A stretch of 64,000 nt of DNA, taken from positions 103,563 through 167,562 of the forward strand of contig CAZFZN010000012.1 in NCBI GenBank assembly GCA_964523105.1, written 5' to 3'. The DNA is from V1-33 sp964523105 (GTDB lineage Bacteria > Verrucomicrobiota > Verrucomicrobiia > Verrucomicrobiales > V1-33). The notes under the pieces were generated by a model. That model was given only the letters and a program-made list of their open reading frames with translations, did no database searches and had not been told where the DNA came from. Position 1 is the stretch's first letter. Each line of letters opens with the position of its first letter. Of the stretch, positions 1 through 8,803 are shown in pieces. A program made the position numbers and the translations under genes.

Positions 1-1
1 T

Positions 2-1954
2 TTCACCGTCGTGAGCGATGCCCCCACCGTGACGCTCAGCGAAATCAGCGCCGCAGCCTCCACCGGCCCCGACTGGATCGAACTGCACAATTACGGCACA
101 ACCGAGGCGAGCCTCACCGGCTTCAGCCTGTCCGCCGACGACAGTCTGCCGGTCAAATTCACCTTCGGATCCGGTGCCCTCGTACCGGCCGGCGGCCGCC
201 TGCTCGTGGATGGCACGCAACTCGGATTCAATTTGAACCGCAGCGGCGAAACGATCCGCCTTCAGTCCCCGTCCGGCGCGGATGTGGATGCGGTTGCCTT
301 CGGGCCGCAGATTACCGACCGCACCATCGCCCGCACGCTGCGCGGCTGGCAGCTCAGCACGCCCACGCAGGGCGCTCCGAACACCGCTGTCTGTGAACTG
401 GGCACGGGCTCGCTCATTCGCATCAACGAATGGCTCGGCAGCAATGACCTCGTGGTGGACGACGATTTCGTGGAACTCTACAACGGCGAGACCAAACCCG
501 TGAGCATCGCGGGCTGGAGCCTCAGCGACGACTATCGCAACGCGCCGCAGCAGAATGTCTTCCCGCCGCTCAGCTTCCTGCCCGCCAGTGGCTTCCTCGA
601 ACTCATCGCGGACGGCGACACCGCCGCCGGAGCCAATCACCTCAGCTTCGGCGTCAGCCGCATTCACGACGGCATCACTCTGCTCAATCCCGCAGGCGCC
701 GTCATGGACAACGTCGTCGTGCTGCCGGGCAATCCCGATATCAGTCAGGGCCGCACGCCCGACGGCAGCGTGAACGTTGCCAGCCTCACGCAGCCGACCC
801 CGGGCTTCAGCAACGGCAGCGATCTCAGCGCCGACAACGCCGTCATCAACGGCCTGCGCATTACCGAACTGATGTTCGATCCTCCCGGCGGCGGTCCTGA
901 GTATGTGGAATTCAAAAACATCAGCGACGGGGACCTCACCATCACCGGCGTGACTTTCGGGAGCGGACTCACATTCACGTTCCCGGCCCTGACACTTGAA
1001 GCGCAGGCCTACGCCGTGATCACCCACGATCTTGCCGCCTTCAATGCGAGGTATCCGGGGGTGCCCGCCACGCAGTGGACCGCCGGCCGCCTCGACAACA
1101 ACGGCGAAAGCCTGCGCCTCGAATCCGGCGCCTTCGGTCTCGGCATTCTCGACTTCCGCTACGAAGGCACCTGGTATCCGGAAACCCGCAGCGGCGCCTC
1201 GCTGGAATTCATCGATCCGAACAACGCCCCGCGCAGCGCATGGGGACTCCAGGCCAGCTGGCAGCCCGCCGTGCCCAGCCCGGGCGGTCCTGGAGTCTTC
1301 GGGGTCGTGGCTCCGCTCGACCTCACGATTCCGTCCGGAAGCGCCGCCATTCTCCACGGCTTCGTCTATCCCGGCGTCCACTCGCCGGGCAGCATCACCG
1401 TGGCATGGAACAAAGTCAGCGGCCCCGGCACCGTCCAGTTCACCGCTCCGAACAACCGTGATACGGACGCCCAATTCTCGGCCCCCGGCGTCTATGAACT
1501 GCGCTTCACCGCCACGCCTCCAGCCGGCGCTCCCGTTAGCGATTCGATGTTCGTCACCGTCGAAGCCGGCTTTGAAAGCTATGCCGACTGGGCCGCCCGC
1601 ACCATGGCCTCGGTCCCGGCCGCGCAGCGCACCGTCCCGGCCGATGCCGATCATGACGGTGTCCCCAACGGCGTGGAACACGTTCTCGGCACCGACCCCG
1701 CCGCGCCCAGCGCCGGTCCGGAACTGGTGCTGCAGGGCGGCCGGCTCGCGCTGCGCTACAACGTCGCCGCCAACATCGATCCCGCGATCCAGATCATCCC
1801 GCAAATCACCGACGCCGCCGGCAACTGGCAGTCCGGAGCCGCTTTTCTCGATGAAACGACGGCCGGCACGGTGCACACCGCCACGGACAAGGAAAACCCC
1901 GGGGCCGAAGTGCGGAAGCTGCTGCGCCTGAAAGTCGTCATTCCGCAGCCCTGA
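2..1954 (+). CDS. Lamin-tail-domain surface protein, 5'-truncated by window
   Basis: The frame is open to the left edge, so the real start lies outside the window; the GTG at 11 is only the first internal start codon. The protein is a chain of lamin-tail (LTD) type beta-sandwich modules. Each has the pattern I-S/N-E followed by D-W-I-E-L-x-N or D-x-V-E-L-Y-N, a G-x-x-L-S-D/S-D segment and L-P-x-G-G/F-L. I see them beginning near residues 8, 135 and 280. A PKD-like or Ig-like segment follows at about 430-520. The last ~130 residues carry an acidic D-A-D-H-D-G-V-P-N-G-V-E-H stretch followed by L-G-T-D-P, the tail seen in many exported verrucomicrobial proteins. It is probably secreted or cell-surface; its ligand is unknown. 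The signal peptide would be upstream of the window. Confidence 0.8.
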   Translation, partial: FTVVSDAPTVTLSEISAAASTGPDWIELHNYGTTEASLTGFSLSADDSLPVKFTFGSGALVPAGGRLLVDGTQLGFNLNRSGETIRLQSPSGADVDAVAFGPQITDRTIARTLRGWQLSTPTQGAPNTAVCELGTGSLIRINEWLGSNDLVVDDDFVELYNGETKPVSIAGWSLSDDYRNAPQQNVFPPLSFLPASGFLELIADGDTAAGANHLSFGVSRIHDGITLLNPAGAVMDNVVVLPGNPDISQGRTPDGSVNVASLTQPTPGFSNGSDLSADNAVINGLRITELMFDPPGGGPEYVEFKNISDGDLTITGVTFGSGLTFTFPALTLEAQAYAVITHDLAAFNARYPGVPATQWTAGRLDNNGESLRLESGAFGLGILDFRYEGTWYPETRSGASLEFIDPNNAPRSAWGLQASWQPAVPSPGGPGVFGVVAPLDLTIPSGSAAILHGFVYPGVHSPGSITVAWNKVSGPGTVQFTAPNNRDTDAQFSAPGVYELRFTATPPAGAPVSDSMFVTVEAGFESYADWAARTMASVPAAQRTVPADADHDGVPNGVEHVLGTDPAAPSAGPELVLQGGRLALRYNVAANIDPAIQIIPQITDAAGNWQSGAAFLDETTAGTVHTATDKENPGAEVRKLLRLKVVIPQP

Positions 1955-2208
1955 AATCGCGCCGGCCCCGGGAACCGGCCCCCGGCCGAATCGGTCTCTC
2001 TCCCGGCCGGCAGGTCCGCAATGGCCCTGCCGGCCCGGTGCCCCGGCGGGCCCGGGCGTCTCCCTTGCGCCGCAGTCCCGGCTGGCCGCGTTCCGGGGGT
2101 GGAATCGGGGGCCTCCCGCGGCCTGCCCGGCCCTCCGTCAGGACCCTGGCGGAAACTTTTCTGCGGCCGGCTCACAAACTGCTTTACCGCAGCGAAATTC
2201 CGGTTCCT

Positions 2209-2229
2209 CCTCCGCGACTGTCGCGGAGG
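2209..2229 (+). promoter_or_regulatory. Perfect hairpin in cysE-like 5' leader
   Basis: A 9-bp perfect stem (2209-2217 pairing with 2221-2229) with a 3-nt CTG loop ends 17 nt before the ATG of the serine acetyltransferase. The right arm ends in GGAGG, so folding would hide the only Shine-Dalgarno-like run in the leader. There is no T-tract, so it does not look like an intrinsic terminator. A regulatory role is inference. Confidence 0.35.
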
Positions 2230-2246
2230 CATCCGGACGTTAGCAA

Positions 2247-3140
2247 ATGGCCTGCGAAACCACCAGTATAACCGATGCACTCCTCCATTCCTACGAGGAG
2301 CTGGGAGGCATCAATCACCTCGACGGGGCCAACCTGCCGTCGAAGTGCGCCATTGCCGCCCTTTGTGCGGATCTGCTGCAGATCATCTTTCCCGGGTTCT
2401 ACGAGGCTGAGGCGATTCATCGCGGCGAGGTCGCGGCCCTGACAAAAAAACGCATCGCGGATGCCATGGCGCGGCTGGAGGTGGAATTCCATCCCAGCCT
2501 CGCCTCGCAGAAGGACGCGCCCGCCGATGTGGCCGCCGCGGCGCACAGCATCGCCTGTGAATTTCTCCACAGCCTGCCGCGCGTGCGCGCGCTGTTGAAA
2601 ACGGACGTGCAGGCCGCCTTCGACGGCGACCCGGCGGCGGAAAGTTATGACGAAGTGATCCTCGCCTATCCGGGCCTGGAGGCCATCGCCATTCAGCGGA
2701 TGGCGCATGTCCTCTATGACTGCGGCATGCCGCTCATCCCGCGCATGATGACGGAATGGGCGCACAGCCGCACCGGCATCGACATTCATCCCGGCGCGCA
2801 GATCGGCGAATACTTTTTCATCGACCACGGCACCGGTGTCGTCATCGGTGAAACCGCGCGGCTCGGGAATCACGTCAAACTCTACCAGGGTGTTGGCCTT
2901 GTCGCGCGGTCGCTCGCCGCCGGTCAGCTGCTCAAAGGGAGGCGCCGCCATCCGTGCCTCGAAGACCATGTCACCATTTACGCCGGCGCCACCATCGTCG
3001 GGGACATCACCGTCGGTCAGGGCAGCACCATCGGCGCGAATGTCTTCATTACCGAGAATGTGATGCCCGACAGTGTCGTCGCCCTCGGTGCGCAGAAGAA
3101 CGAGGTGAAACTGCGCCGCCGGGCTGTGCCCGCTGCATGA
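2247..3140 (+). CDS. cysE: Serine O-acetyltransferase (EpsC/CysE type)
   Basis: Predicted to transfer acetyl from acetyl-CoA to L-serine, giving O-acetylserine for cytosolic cysteine synthesis. The N-terminal ~165 residues are helical. From about residue 170 the sequence is a left-handed beta-helix of hexapeptide repeats (I-D-I-H-P-G-A-Q-I-G, then G-T-G-V-V-I-G-E-T-A, V-T-I-Y-A-G-A-T-I-V-G and I-G-A-N-V-F-I). The H-P-G-A and D-H-G-T-G-x-V-I-G-E motifs are the serine-acetyltransferase active-site signatures. The length of 297 aa fits the longer EpsC-like subfamily rather than the ~270-aa enterobacterial CysE. ATG 2247 follows a strong hairpin. A SprT-like gene follows after 22 bp, so co-transcription is likely. 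No cysteine synthase is in the window. Confidence 0.88.
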   Translation: MACETTSITDALLHSYEELGGINHLDGANLPSKCAIAALCADLLQIIFPGFYEAEAIHRGEVAALTKKRIADAMARLEVEFHPSLASQKDAPADVAAAAHSIACEFLHSLPRVRALLKTDVQAAFDGDPAAESYDEVILAYPGLEAIAIQRMAHVLYDCGMPLIPRMMTEWAHSRTGIDIHPGAQIGEYFFIDHGTGVVIGETARLGNHVKLYQGVGLVARSLAAGQLLKGRRRHPCLEDHVTIYAGATIVGDITVGQGSTIGANVFITENVMPDSVVALGAQKNEVKLRRRAVPAA

Positions 3141-3162
3141 ATTCCGCTCCTTTCCCACGGCC

Positions 3163-3789
3163 ATGTCCTCCTCCAGGAAAAAAGCTCCCCGCCAGCGGCT
3201 CGCGCCTTCAGCGCGCCTGCAGCCATCGGGTTCAGTCTTCACGCTCCGGGGAGAACTGCCGCGGTCGGGCGTGGATCACGGCCTGACGCTGATCGCCCGC
3301 GAATGGCTGCGCGCGCTGCGCGAACCCGTGCTCGCTCTGCGGGTGGTGGTGGAGTGGAATACCCGGCTTGTCACTACCGCCGGCACCGCGTGCCCCCGCA
3401 CCGGAGGCATCGAACTCAACCCGCTGCTTCGCGCGCTCGGCCCCGCCCAAATCCGGCGCACCCTGCGCCACGAACTCGCTCATCTCGTCGCCCACTGGCG
3501 CGCCGGCCGGCGCCGCATTCAGACTCACGGCGAGGAATGGCGCGCCGCGTGCGCGGAACTCGGCATTCCCAACGAACCCGCCTTTCACGATCTGCCGCTC
3601 CCCCGCAAACGGCTCACGCGCAAACTCGCCTATCGCTGCCGCCACTGCGGCTTCACCGTGCTCCGCGTGCGCCCGTTTTCCTCCAGCACCGCCTGCCTCA
3701 AATGCTGCAACCGGCTCAACGCCGGAAAATACCACGCCGATTTCCTCTTCCTGCGCATTCCGTTTCCACCGGCGCCTGAAGTGCGCTGA
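3163..3789 (+). CDS. SprT-like zinc metalloprotease
   Basis: A 208-aa protein with the zincin motif H-E-L-A-H at residues 103-107 and a third metal-ligand candidate in H-G-E-E-W near residue 122, the SprT/Spartan arrangement. The C-terminal part has a zinc ribbon: C-x-x-C in Y-R-C-R-H-C-G (about 157-160) and C-L-K-C about 20 residues later. SprT-family proteins are implicated in cleaving DNA-protein crosslinks in eukaryotes; bacterial roles are poorly defined. It sits 22 bp after the serine acetyltransferase and 64 bp before the sulfatase, on the same strand. The family call is secure. Substrate and role are unknown. Confidence 0.8.
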   Translation: MSSSRKKAPRQRLAPSARLQPSGSVFTLRGELPRSGVDHGLTLIAREWLRALREPVLALRVVVEWNTRLVTTAGTACPRTGGIELNPLLRALGPAQIRRTLRHELAHLVAHWRAGRRRIQTHGEEWRAACAELGIPNEPAFHDLPLPRKRLTRKLAYRCRHCGFTVLRVRPFSSSTACLKCCNRLNAGKYHADFLFLRIPFPPAPEVR

Positions 3790-3853
3790 ATCCGCCGGCG
3801 CCGGGCCGCGATTGCGGCTTCCCATGCCCGCCGTGAGCAGCTACACAGGGGTC

Positions 3854-5368
3854 ATGCGAATCGTCATCCTCCAGCTTCTCCTTTGTGTGCTTTGTCAGGC
3901 ACAGTCGCGCCCGAATATCCTCTTCATCTTCTCGGACGACCACGCCGCCCACGCCATCAGCGCCTACGGCAGCAAGGTGAATCAAACGCCGCACCTTGAC
4001 CGCATCGCGCGTGAAGGGGTGCGGTTCGACAACTGCTTCGTCACAAATTCCATCTGCACGCCAAGCCGCGCCGTCGTGCTCACCGGAAAATACTCTCACA
4101 AAAACGGAGTGCCGGTGTTCAACCGCTTCGACGGCTCTCAGGCCACGGCGCCCAAACACCTCCAGGCCGCCGGCTACCGCACCGGGATGGTCGGAAAATG
4201 GCACCTCGGCAGTGATCCCGCCGGCTTCGACTACTGGGAGATTCTGCCAGGGCAGGGGGCTTATCACAATCCCGTGCTCTACACGGCGCAGGGGCAAAAG
4301 ACCTTCACCGGCGGCTATGCCAGCGATGTCATCACGGACCTGACTATCGATTTCATCAAAGGCACTCCGAAGGACAAACCGTGGTTCGTCTTTTGCGGTC
4401 ACAAGGCCCCGCACCGCGCGTGGGATCCCCATCCGCGCTACGCCGCTTTCAAGGACAAGGTCATTCCGGAGCCGGAAACCCTGCGCGATGACTACGGCAC
4501 CCGCACGGACGCCCTGCGCGAAAATGCCCAGACCGTCGCCAGGGACCTCACCCGCAATGACCTCAAGCTCACACCTACGGAGGGATTGAAGGGGCCGGAG
4601 CGTCAGCGCTGGCTCAATGCCAGGCCTGACGAAGTGGAGGTGAACGGCACAAAGCTCACCGGTGAGGACCTGCTGAAATGGAAGTACCAGCGCTACATGC
4701 AGGACTACCTCGCCTGCGTGCAAAGCGTGGACGACGGCGTGGGCCGGCTGCTGGATTTCCTCGATCAAAGCGGTCAGGCGCAAAACACGATCGTCATCTA
4801 CAGCAGCGATCAGGGTTTCTTCCTCGGCGACCACGGCATGTACGACAAACGCTTCATGTACGAGCACTCCCTGCGCATGCCGTTCCTCGTCCGCTGGCCC
4901 GGAGTCATCAAGCCCGGCACCGTGGAGAAGGCGATGATCATCAATGCCGACTTCGCGCCCACATTTCTCGACGCCGCCGGCCTCGCCGTTCCAGCGGAAA
5001 TGCAGGGGCGCAGCATCGTGCCGGTTCTGAAGGGACAGACGCCTGACAACTGGCGCACCAGCATGTATTACCGGTACTATCACGACCCCGGACATCACAA
5101 CACCGCCGCTCACCTGGGCGTGCGCACCCACACGCACAAACTCATCCATTATTGGAAAAAGGACCAGTGGGAGATGTTCGACCTTCGCAGTGATCCCAAT
5201 GAATTGAAGAACCTCTACAGCGACCCCGCCCAGGCGGACACCGTCGCCAAACTGAAGGACGAACTCGCCCGGCTGAAGAAAGAAGTGGATGACCGGGACG
5301 AATTCGCCTCCGAATTTCCGCCCGGCGGTGTGGACGGAAGCGTGCAGCAGCTGCGGAACAAAAAGTGA
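3854..5368 (+). CDS. Secreted sulfatase (formylglycine type)
   Basis: Starts at ATG 3854, which gives M-R-I-V-I-L-Q-L-L-L and then a cleavable hydrophobic signal ending near C-Q-A-Q. An in-frame ATG at 3824 is possible but puts a polar stretch before the signal; the open frame extends further upstream only as overlap with the SprT-like gene. The mature protein opens with R-P-N-I-L-F-I-F-S-D-D-H (metal-binding Asp pair, residues 28-29). It carries the C-T-P-S-R motif at 68-72, whose Cys68 would be oxidised to formylglycine. G-K-W-H-L-G and the S-S-D-Q-G-F-F-L-G-D-H-G metal motif follow further on. At 504 aa it is a full-length arylsulfatase-family enzyme, probably periplasmic, acting on sulfated polysaccharide (substrate inferred). 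No formylglycine-generating enzyme is in the window. Confidence 0.9.
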   Translation: MRIVILQLLLCVLCQAQSRPNILFIFSDDHAAHAISAYGSKVNQTPHLDRIAREGVRFDNCFVTNSICTPSRAVVLTGKYSHKNGVPVFNRFDGSQATAPKHLQAAGYRTGMVGKWHLGSDPAGFDYWEILPGQGAYHNPVLYTAQGQKTFTGGYASDVITDLTIDFIKGTPKDKPWFVFCGHKAPHRAWDPHPRYAAFKDKVIPEPETLRDDYGTRTDALRENAQTVARDLTRNDLKLTPTEGLKGPERQRWLNARPDEVEVNGTKLTGEDLLKWKYQRYMQDYLACVQSVDDGVGRLLDFLDQSGQAQNTIVIYSSDQGFFLGDHGMYDKRFMYEHSLRMPFLVRWPGVIKPGTVEKAMIINADFAPTFLDAAGLAVPAEMQGRSIVPVLKGQTPDNWRTSMYYRYYHDPGHHNTAAHLGVRTHTHKLIHYWKKDQWEMFDLRSDPNELKNLYSDPAQADTVAKLKDELARLKKEVDDRDEFASEFPPGGVDGSVQQLRNKK

Positions 5369-5471
5369 TCCCAAAGCCGCCGGCATCCCGCTCATTTCAC
5401 TTGCCGGAGGCGCGGCGCTCATGACAAATGAGCACGCGTCCGCGCATCCACCCCAACCACACTTCATTCCC

Positions 5472-6479
5472 ATGCCCCGCACTGTCACTCTCTTCACCGG
5501 CCAGTGGGCCGACCTGCCTCTCGCCACCATGCTCAAGAAGGCCAAATCCTTTGGCTATGACGGCGTGGAACTGGCCTGCTGGGGCGATCACTTCGAAGTC
5601 GCCAAAGCCGACAAGAAATACTGCGACGCCAAACGCGCCCTGCTCAACAAGGCCGGCCTCAAGTGCCACGCCATCAGCACGCACCTCGTCGGCCAGGCGG
5701 TCTGCGACCTCATCGATGCCCGTCACAAGACCATCCTGCCTGACTACATTTGGGGCGACGGAAAACCTGAAGGCGTCCGCCAGCGCGCCGCGGAGGAACT
5801 CAAAAAGACCGCGGAGGCCGCCCGGCGCTTCGGAGTGCAGGTCGTCAACGGATTCACCGGCAGCAGCATCTGGCATCTCTGCTACAGCTTCCCGCCCGTC
5901 CTGCCTGGCCAGATCGACGCCGGATACAAGGACTTCGCGAAACGCTTCCTGCCGATTCTCGACGTCTTTGCCAAGAACGGCGTCAAGTTCGCCCTCGAAG
6001 TCCACCCCACGGAAATCGCCTTCGACATCGCCAGCGCCGAGCGCGCCCTTCAGGCCATCGACTATCACCCCGCCTTCGGCTTCAACTACGATCCCTCACA
6101 CTTCGGCTACCAGGGTGTGGACTACGTGGGATTCATCCGCAAGTTCCACGACCGCATCTTCCACGTGCACATGAAGGACGCGGCATGGAATCTCGCCGGG
6201 GAAGCCGGCGTCTTCGGCGGACACGTGGATTTCCACAAACCCAACCGCTATTGGGACTTCAAGTCCGTCGGCCGCGGCTGCATCAACTTCGAGAAGATCA
6301 TCCGTGCGCTCAATGACATCGGCTACACCGGCCCGCTGAGCGTCGAGTGGGAGGACGGCGGCATGGACCGCGAGCACGGCGCCGCCGAAAGCTGCGCCTA
6401 TGTCAAAAAGATCGACTTCCCGCCCTCCAATATCGTCTTCGACGCCCAGTTCGACAAGGCAAAGCAAAAGAAGAAGTAG
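5472..6479 (+). CDS. Sugar phosphate isomerase/epimerase-like TIM barrel
   Basis: A 335-aa xylose-isomerase-like TIM-barrel protein. Typical strands are visible: A-K-S-F-G-Y-D-G-V-E-L-A near the N-terminus, V-K-F-A-L-E-V-H-P-T-E with the catalytic/metal Glu, G-F-N-Y-D-P-S-H-F with the Asp-x-x-His metal pair, I-F-H-V-H-M-K-D, and L-S-V-E-W-E-D. Members use a divalent metal to isomerise or epimerise keto and aldo sugars or inositols; the substrate here cannot be assigned. ATG 5472 is chosen because the barrel starts at once; an upstream in-frame ATG at 5421 would add a polar 17-residue extension. It lies 103 bp after the sulfatase, which fits a carbohydrate-use context, and ends 45 bp before a strong terminator hairpin. 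Confidence 0.8.
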   Translation: MPRTVTLFTGQWADLPLATMLKKAKSFGYDGVELACWGDHFEVAKADKKYCDAKRALLNKAGLKCHAISTHLVGQAVCDLIDARHKTILPDYIWGDGKPEGVRQRAAEELKKTAEAARRFGVQVVNGFTGSSIWHLCYSFPPVLPGQIDAGYKDFAKRFLPILDVFAKNGVKFALEVHPTEIAFDIASAERALQAIDYHPAFGFNYDPSHFGYQGVDYVGFIRKFHDRIFHVHMKDAAWNLAGEAGVFGGHVDFHKPNRYWDFKSVGRGCINFEKIIRALNDIGYTGPLSVEWEDGGMDREHGAAESCAYVKKIDFPPSNIVFDAQFDKAKQKKK

Positions 6480-6523
6480 CGCCCGCCGCCGCGGTGCGGA
6501 GTTGAATTACGATCCCGCTGAAG

Positions 6524-6553
6524 AACCCGCCGGCAGGTTGCCTCCGGCGGGTT
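6524..6553. terminator. Bidirectional intrinsic terminator
   Basis: A perfect 10-bp inverted repeat (6524-6533 with 6544-6553) encloses a 10-nt loop. It has an A-rich left flank and ends in TTT on the right. It lies between two convergent genes (ends at 6479 and 6578), so it can serve both. Confidence 0.7.
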
Positions 6554-6577
6554 TCCTGCGCCGCCGTCCGGAAAAGC

Positions 6578-8647
6578 CTAACGCTGCCAGAAGGCGGTGC
6601 CGTTGAGGTGCGAGGCGACGGCGGCGAGGGCGGCGGCGATGAGGACGACGAAGAGCCAGAGCAGGATGCGGTTGGGTTCGGCGGGGGGCTCTTCGATGGC
6701 GGCATCCGCCGGGAGGTCGTCGTGCAGGCCTGGCAGGGGGCCGTCGAGAAACGTGTGCTCCTCCACTTCCTCCGCCTCTTCCGGTGTCAGGAAAATGGGG
6801 ACCGGGACCGAAGCCGTGCGCGCTTTGGCCGCGCCGAAGAGCGCCTCGGCGAACCCGGGCGCGGGTTCTGCGGAAACGTCCGCATCGAAGGGCACGGCGT
6901 CCTGTCCCAGGGCGACGAACCCGGCCGGGGCAGCCGGCGGCACCGCGGTGGTTCGTCCGCGCGGGCTGACCGGGCCGGTGCGACCGGATGGTTTGGGGCT
7001 GGCGCGGGAGATGAAGCGATCGAGAAATTCCCGGCGCCCGCCCAGGGCGGCTTCTGTGCGGTTGGAGAGGTGATCGTAAATCAGCGGACGGACGCGTTCC
7101 GGCAGTTCGTCCATGCCGCCCAGCATCCATGCCGCGAGCAGCGCGTAGTCTCTCGCGGTGGGCTGCTGCGCGAAGGAAGGCCCCCGCGTGCCCGCGGAGG
7201 ATTCCACCGCGCCGGGTTCACGGTGAATGAGGCGCTCGGGGTTGAACCGCTCCGGCTGCGTGAAATTCAGCGTCACGGGCCACGAGCGCACGCGGAGCCG
7301 GAAGGGCGGCCAGTTTTCGAGCGACAGCCGCTGCAGTTCCACATCCGGCGGCATGGATTCGTCTCCGCCGGGAGCGGTGATTTGCACAGCGATTTGACGG
7401 GGGCTGCGGATGATGGCGGCGAGGCCGATGCTTTCCGCCTCCCGCGCCGCGGCCTCCAGTTGCTGAAGCACCAGCGCAGCCTCGGCGGGTTCGAGCCGTC
7501 CTTTCAGCCGCACCACGGATTCGAGATTCCATCGCCCGGGATACTCCTCCAGCAGCAACTCGGGATGTTCCTTTTCATCCCATGCGATGACGCGCAGCAG
7601 GTGCGGATGATCGCGGGCGCTGATGTTCTCGCCGGCCTGCATGATGAGCCGGGCGTAATCCGGCGGCATGAGCCGCGCCGGCGGCAGCACCTGCACGGTC
7701 ACGGGAGTTCGCGTGGCACGCTGCGTGGCGCGGTGACGATAGGGATCAGCCGCATCGAAGGGCTTCAAATCCACCGTGCAGTCGTCGCCGGCGATATCGG
7801 CAATGCCCGCGCCGGTGAGAAAGTGAGGCTGGAGCGGCAGCCGCGGACGCATGGCCGCAGGAACCTTGTCAGGCTTTGCGGCGAGTTCCGGAGAAAGATC
7901 GCGCGTGCAGCGTTCCATGAGGGTGCGCAGCTGTTCGAGGGTGCGCGGGTGATGCTGCATGCCCGGCATGAAGATGGTGCCGAGCAGGAATCCCAGTTCC
8001 GGCGCGATGGCCTGACTGTTCAAATCCAGTGACTCCGCGGGGCCGGAGGGCATGGACCCGGTGAGCATGTAGAGCAGCAGCCGGCCCGTCTCCTCGATGA
8101 GCCGGGCCTCCACCTGGCGGGGATCGGGGGCGCGCACGACCGGGGTGGAAAGCCCGAGGTCGCAAATGCGCGCCGTGAGGTCCTCGACGCCGTCTCCGGC
8201 GAGCGTGATGCCGCAGTTGAGAAGCTCGATGCCGGCCAGCAGCCGCGGGTGTGCCGCAAGGGCGCAAAGTCCCTCCACGACCTGAGCGACGACCTGCAGC
8301 GCCAGCCACGGCGGCAGCGGATTACAGCGCGCCAGCCACGTGTCGAACCGTTCCCCGTCGAGAAACTCGGTAACATAATAATGCGCTCCGTCGTCCTCGC
8401 CGCCTTCGAGGACACCCAGAATGTTGCGGTGCCGCAACGGCGCCGCGAGCTGCACCAGGTGATTGAAGGCCCGCTCGTCGAACGGCTGGTTTGGCGCGGC
8501 AATGGTGACGTGGAGTTCCACAAAAACCTGACGACTCGCATCCATCGCGAGGCAGGCGACTTCAGTGCCGCTGCGCCACAGTTCCACGGTGCCGCCGGTG
8601 CGGTCCTGCGAAATGCGGAACTGGTGGAAAGACTGAAGGGAGGCCAT
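6578..8647 (-). CDS. Membrane-anchored tandem pseudokinase
   Basis: A 689-aa protein starting at 8647 (M-A-S-L-Q-S-F-H-Q-F); the frame extends upstream but only with Arg-rich non-coding-like sequence. Residues ~10-290 follow the Ser/Thr kinase layout: V-F-V-E-L-H-V where V-A-x-K is expected, L-R-H-R-N-I-L-G-V-L, Y-Y-V-T-E-F-L-D-G, then I-C-D-L-G-L-S in place of the DFG loop. The ATP-binding Lys and the H-R-D catalytic Asp are not visible; the HRD region reads I-E-L-L-N-C-G. A second kinase-like half (~315-500) repeats the pattern with V-T-V-Q-V-L-P, H-P-H-L-L-R-V-I and L-L-L-E-E-Y, again without catalytic residues. After a Pro-rich linker a single transmembrane helix lies near the C-terminus. 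It is probably a signalling scaffold, not an active kinase. Confidence 0.65.
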   Translation of the reverse strand: MASLQSFHQFRISQDRTGGTVELWRSGTEVACLAMDASRQVFVELHVTIAAPNQPFDERAFNHLVQLAAPLRHRNILGVLEGGEDDGAHYYVTEFLDGERFDTWLARCNPLPPWLALQVVAQVVEGLCALAAHPRLLAGIELLNCGITLAGDGVEDLTARICDLGLSTPVVRAPDPRQVEARLIEETGRLLLYMLTGSMPSGPAESLDLNSQAIAPELGFLLGTIFMPGMQHHPRTLEQLRTLMERCTRDLSPELAAKPDKVPAAMRPRLPLQPHFLTGAGIADIAGDDCTVDLKPFDAADPYRHRATQRATRTPVTVQVLPPARLMPPDYARLIMQAGENISARDHPHLLRVIAWDEKEHPELLLEEYPGRWNLESVVRLKGRLEPAEAALVLQQLEAAAREAESIGLAAIIRSPRQIAVQITAPGGDESMPPDVELQRLSLENWPPFRLRVRSWPVTLNFTQPERFNPERLIHREPGAVESSAGTRGPSFAQQPTARDYALLAAWMLGGMDELPERVRPLIYDHLSNRTEAALGGRREFLDRFISRASPKPSGRTGPVSPRGRTTAVPPAAPAGFVALGQDAVPFDADVSAEPAPGFAEALFGAAKARTASVPVPIFLTPEEAEEVEEHTFLDGPLPGLHDDLPADAAIEEPPAEPNRILLWLFVVLIAAALAAVASHLNGTAFWQR

Positions 8648-8803
8648 TGCTTGGTCGGTGGGGCGCGTGATGGTAGCACACTTCGGGCAAACGCTACGAC
8701 GGATTTTCGCCGCGCGGGCGCGTGTTTCGCGGTGCCGCGAACGAAGGGCCGCAGTTGAAGCGCCCCTTTGCACGCGGCGCGGTTTGGATCACTGTCTCAG
8801 CCC

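Noticed and set aside
3716..5545. A 609-codon minus-strand open frame over the first sulfatase
   Set aside because: Antisense shadow; the plus strand carries the signal peptide and sulfatase motifs.
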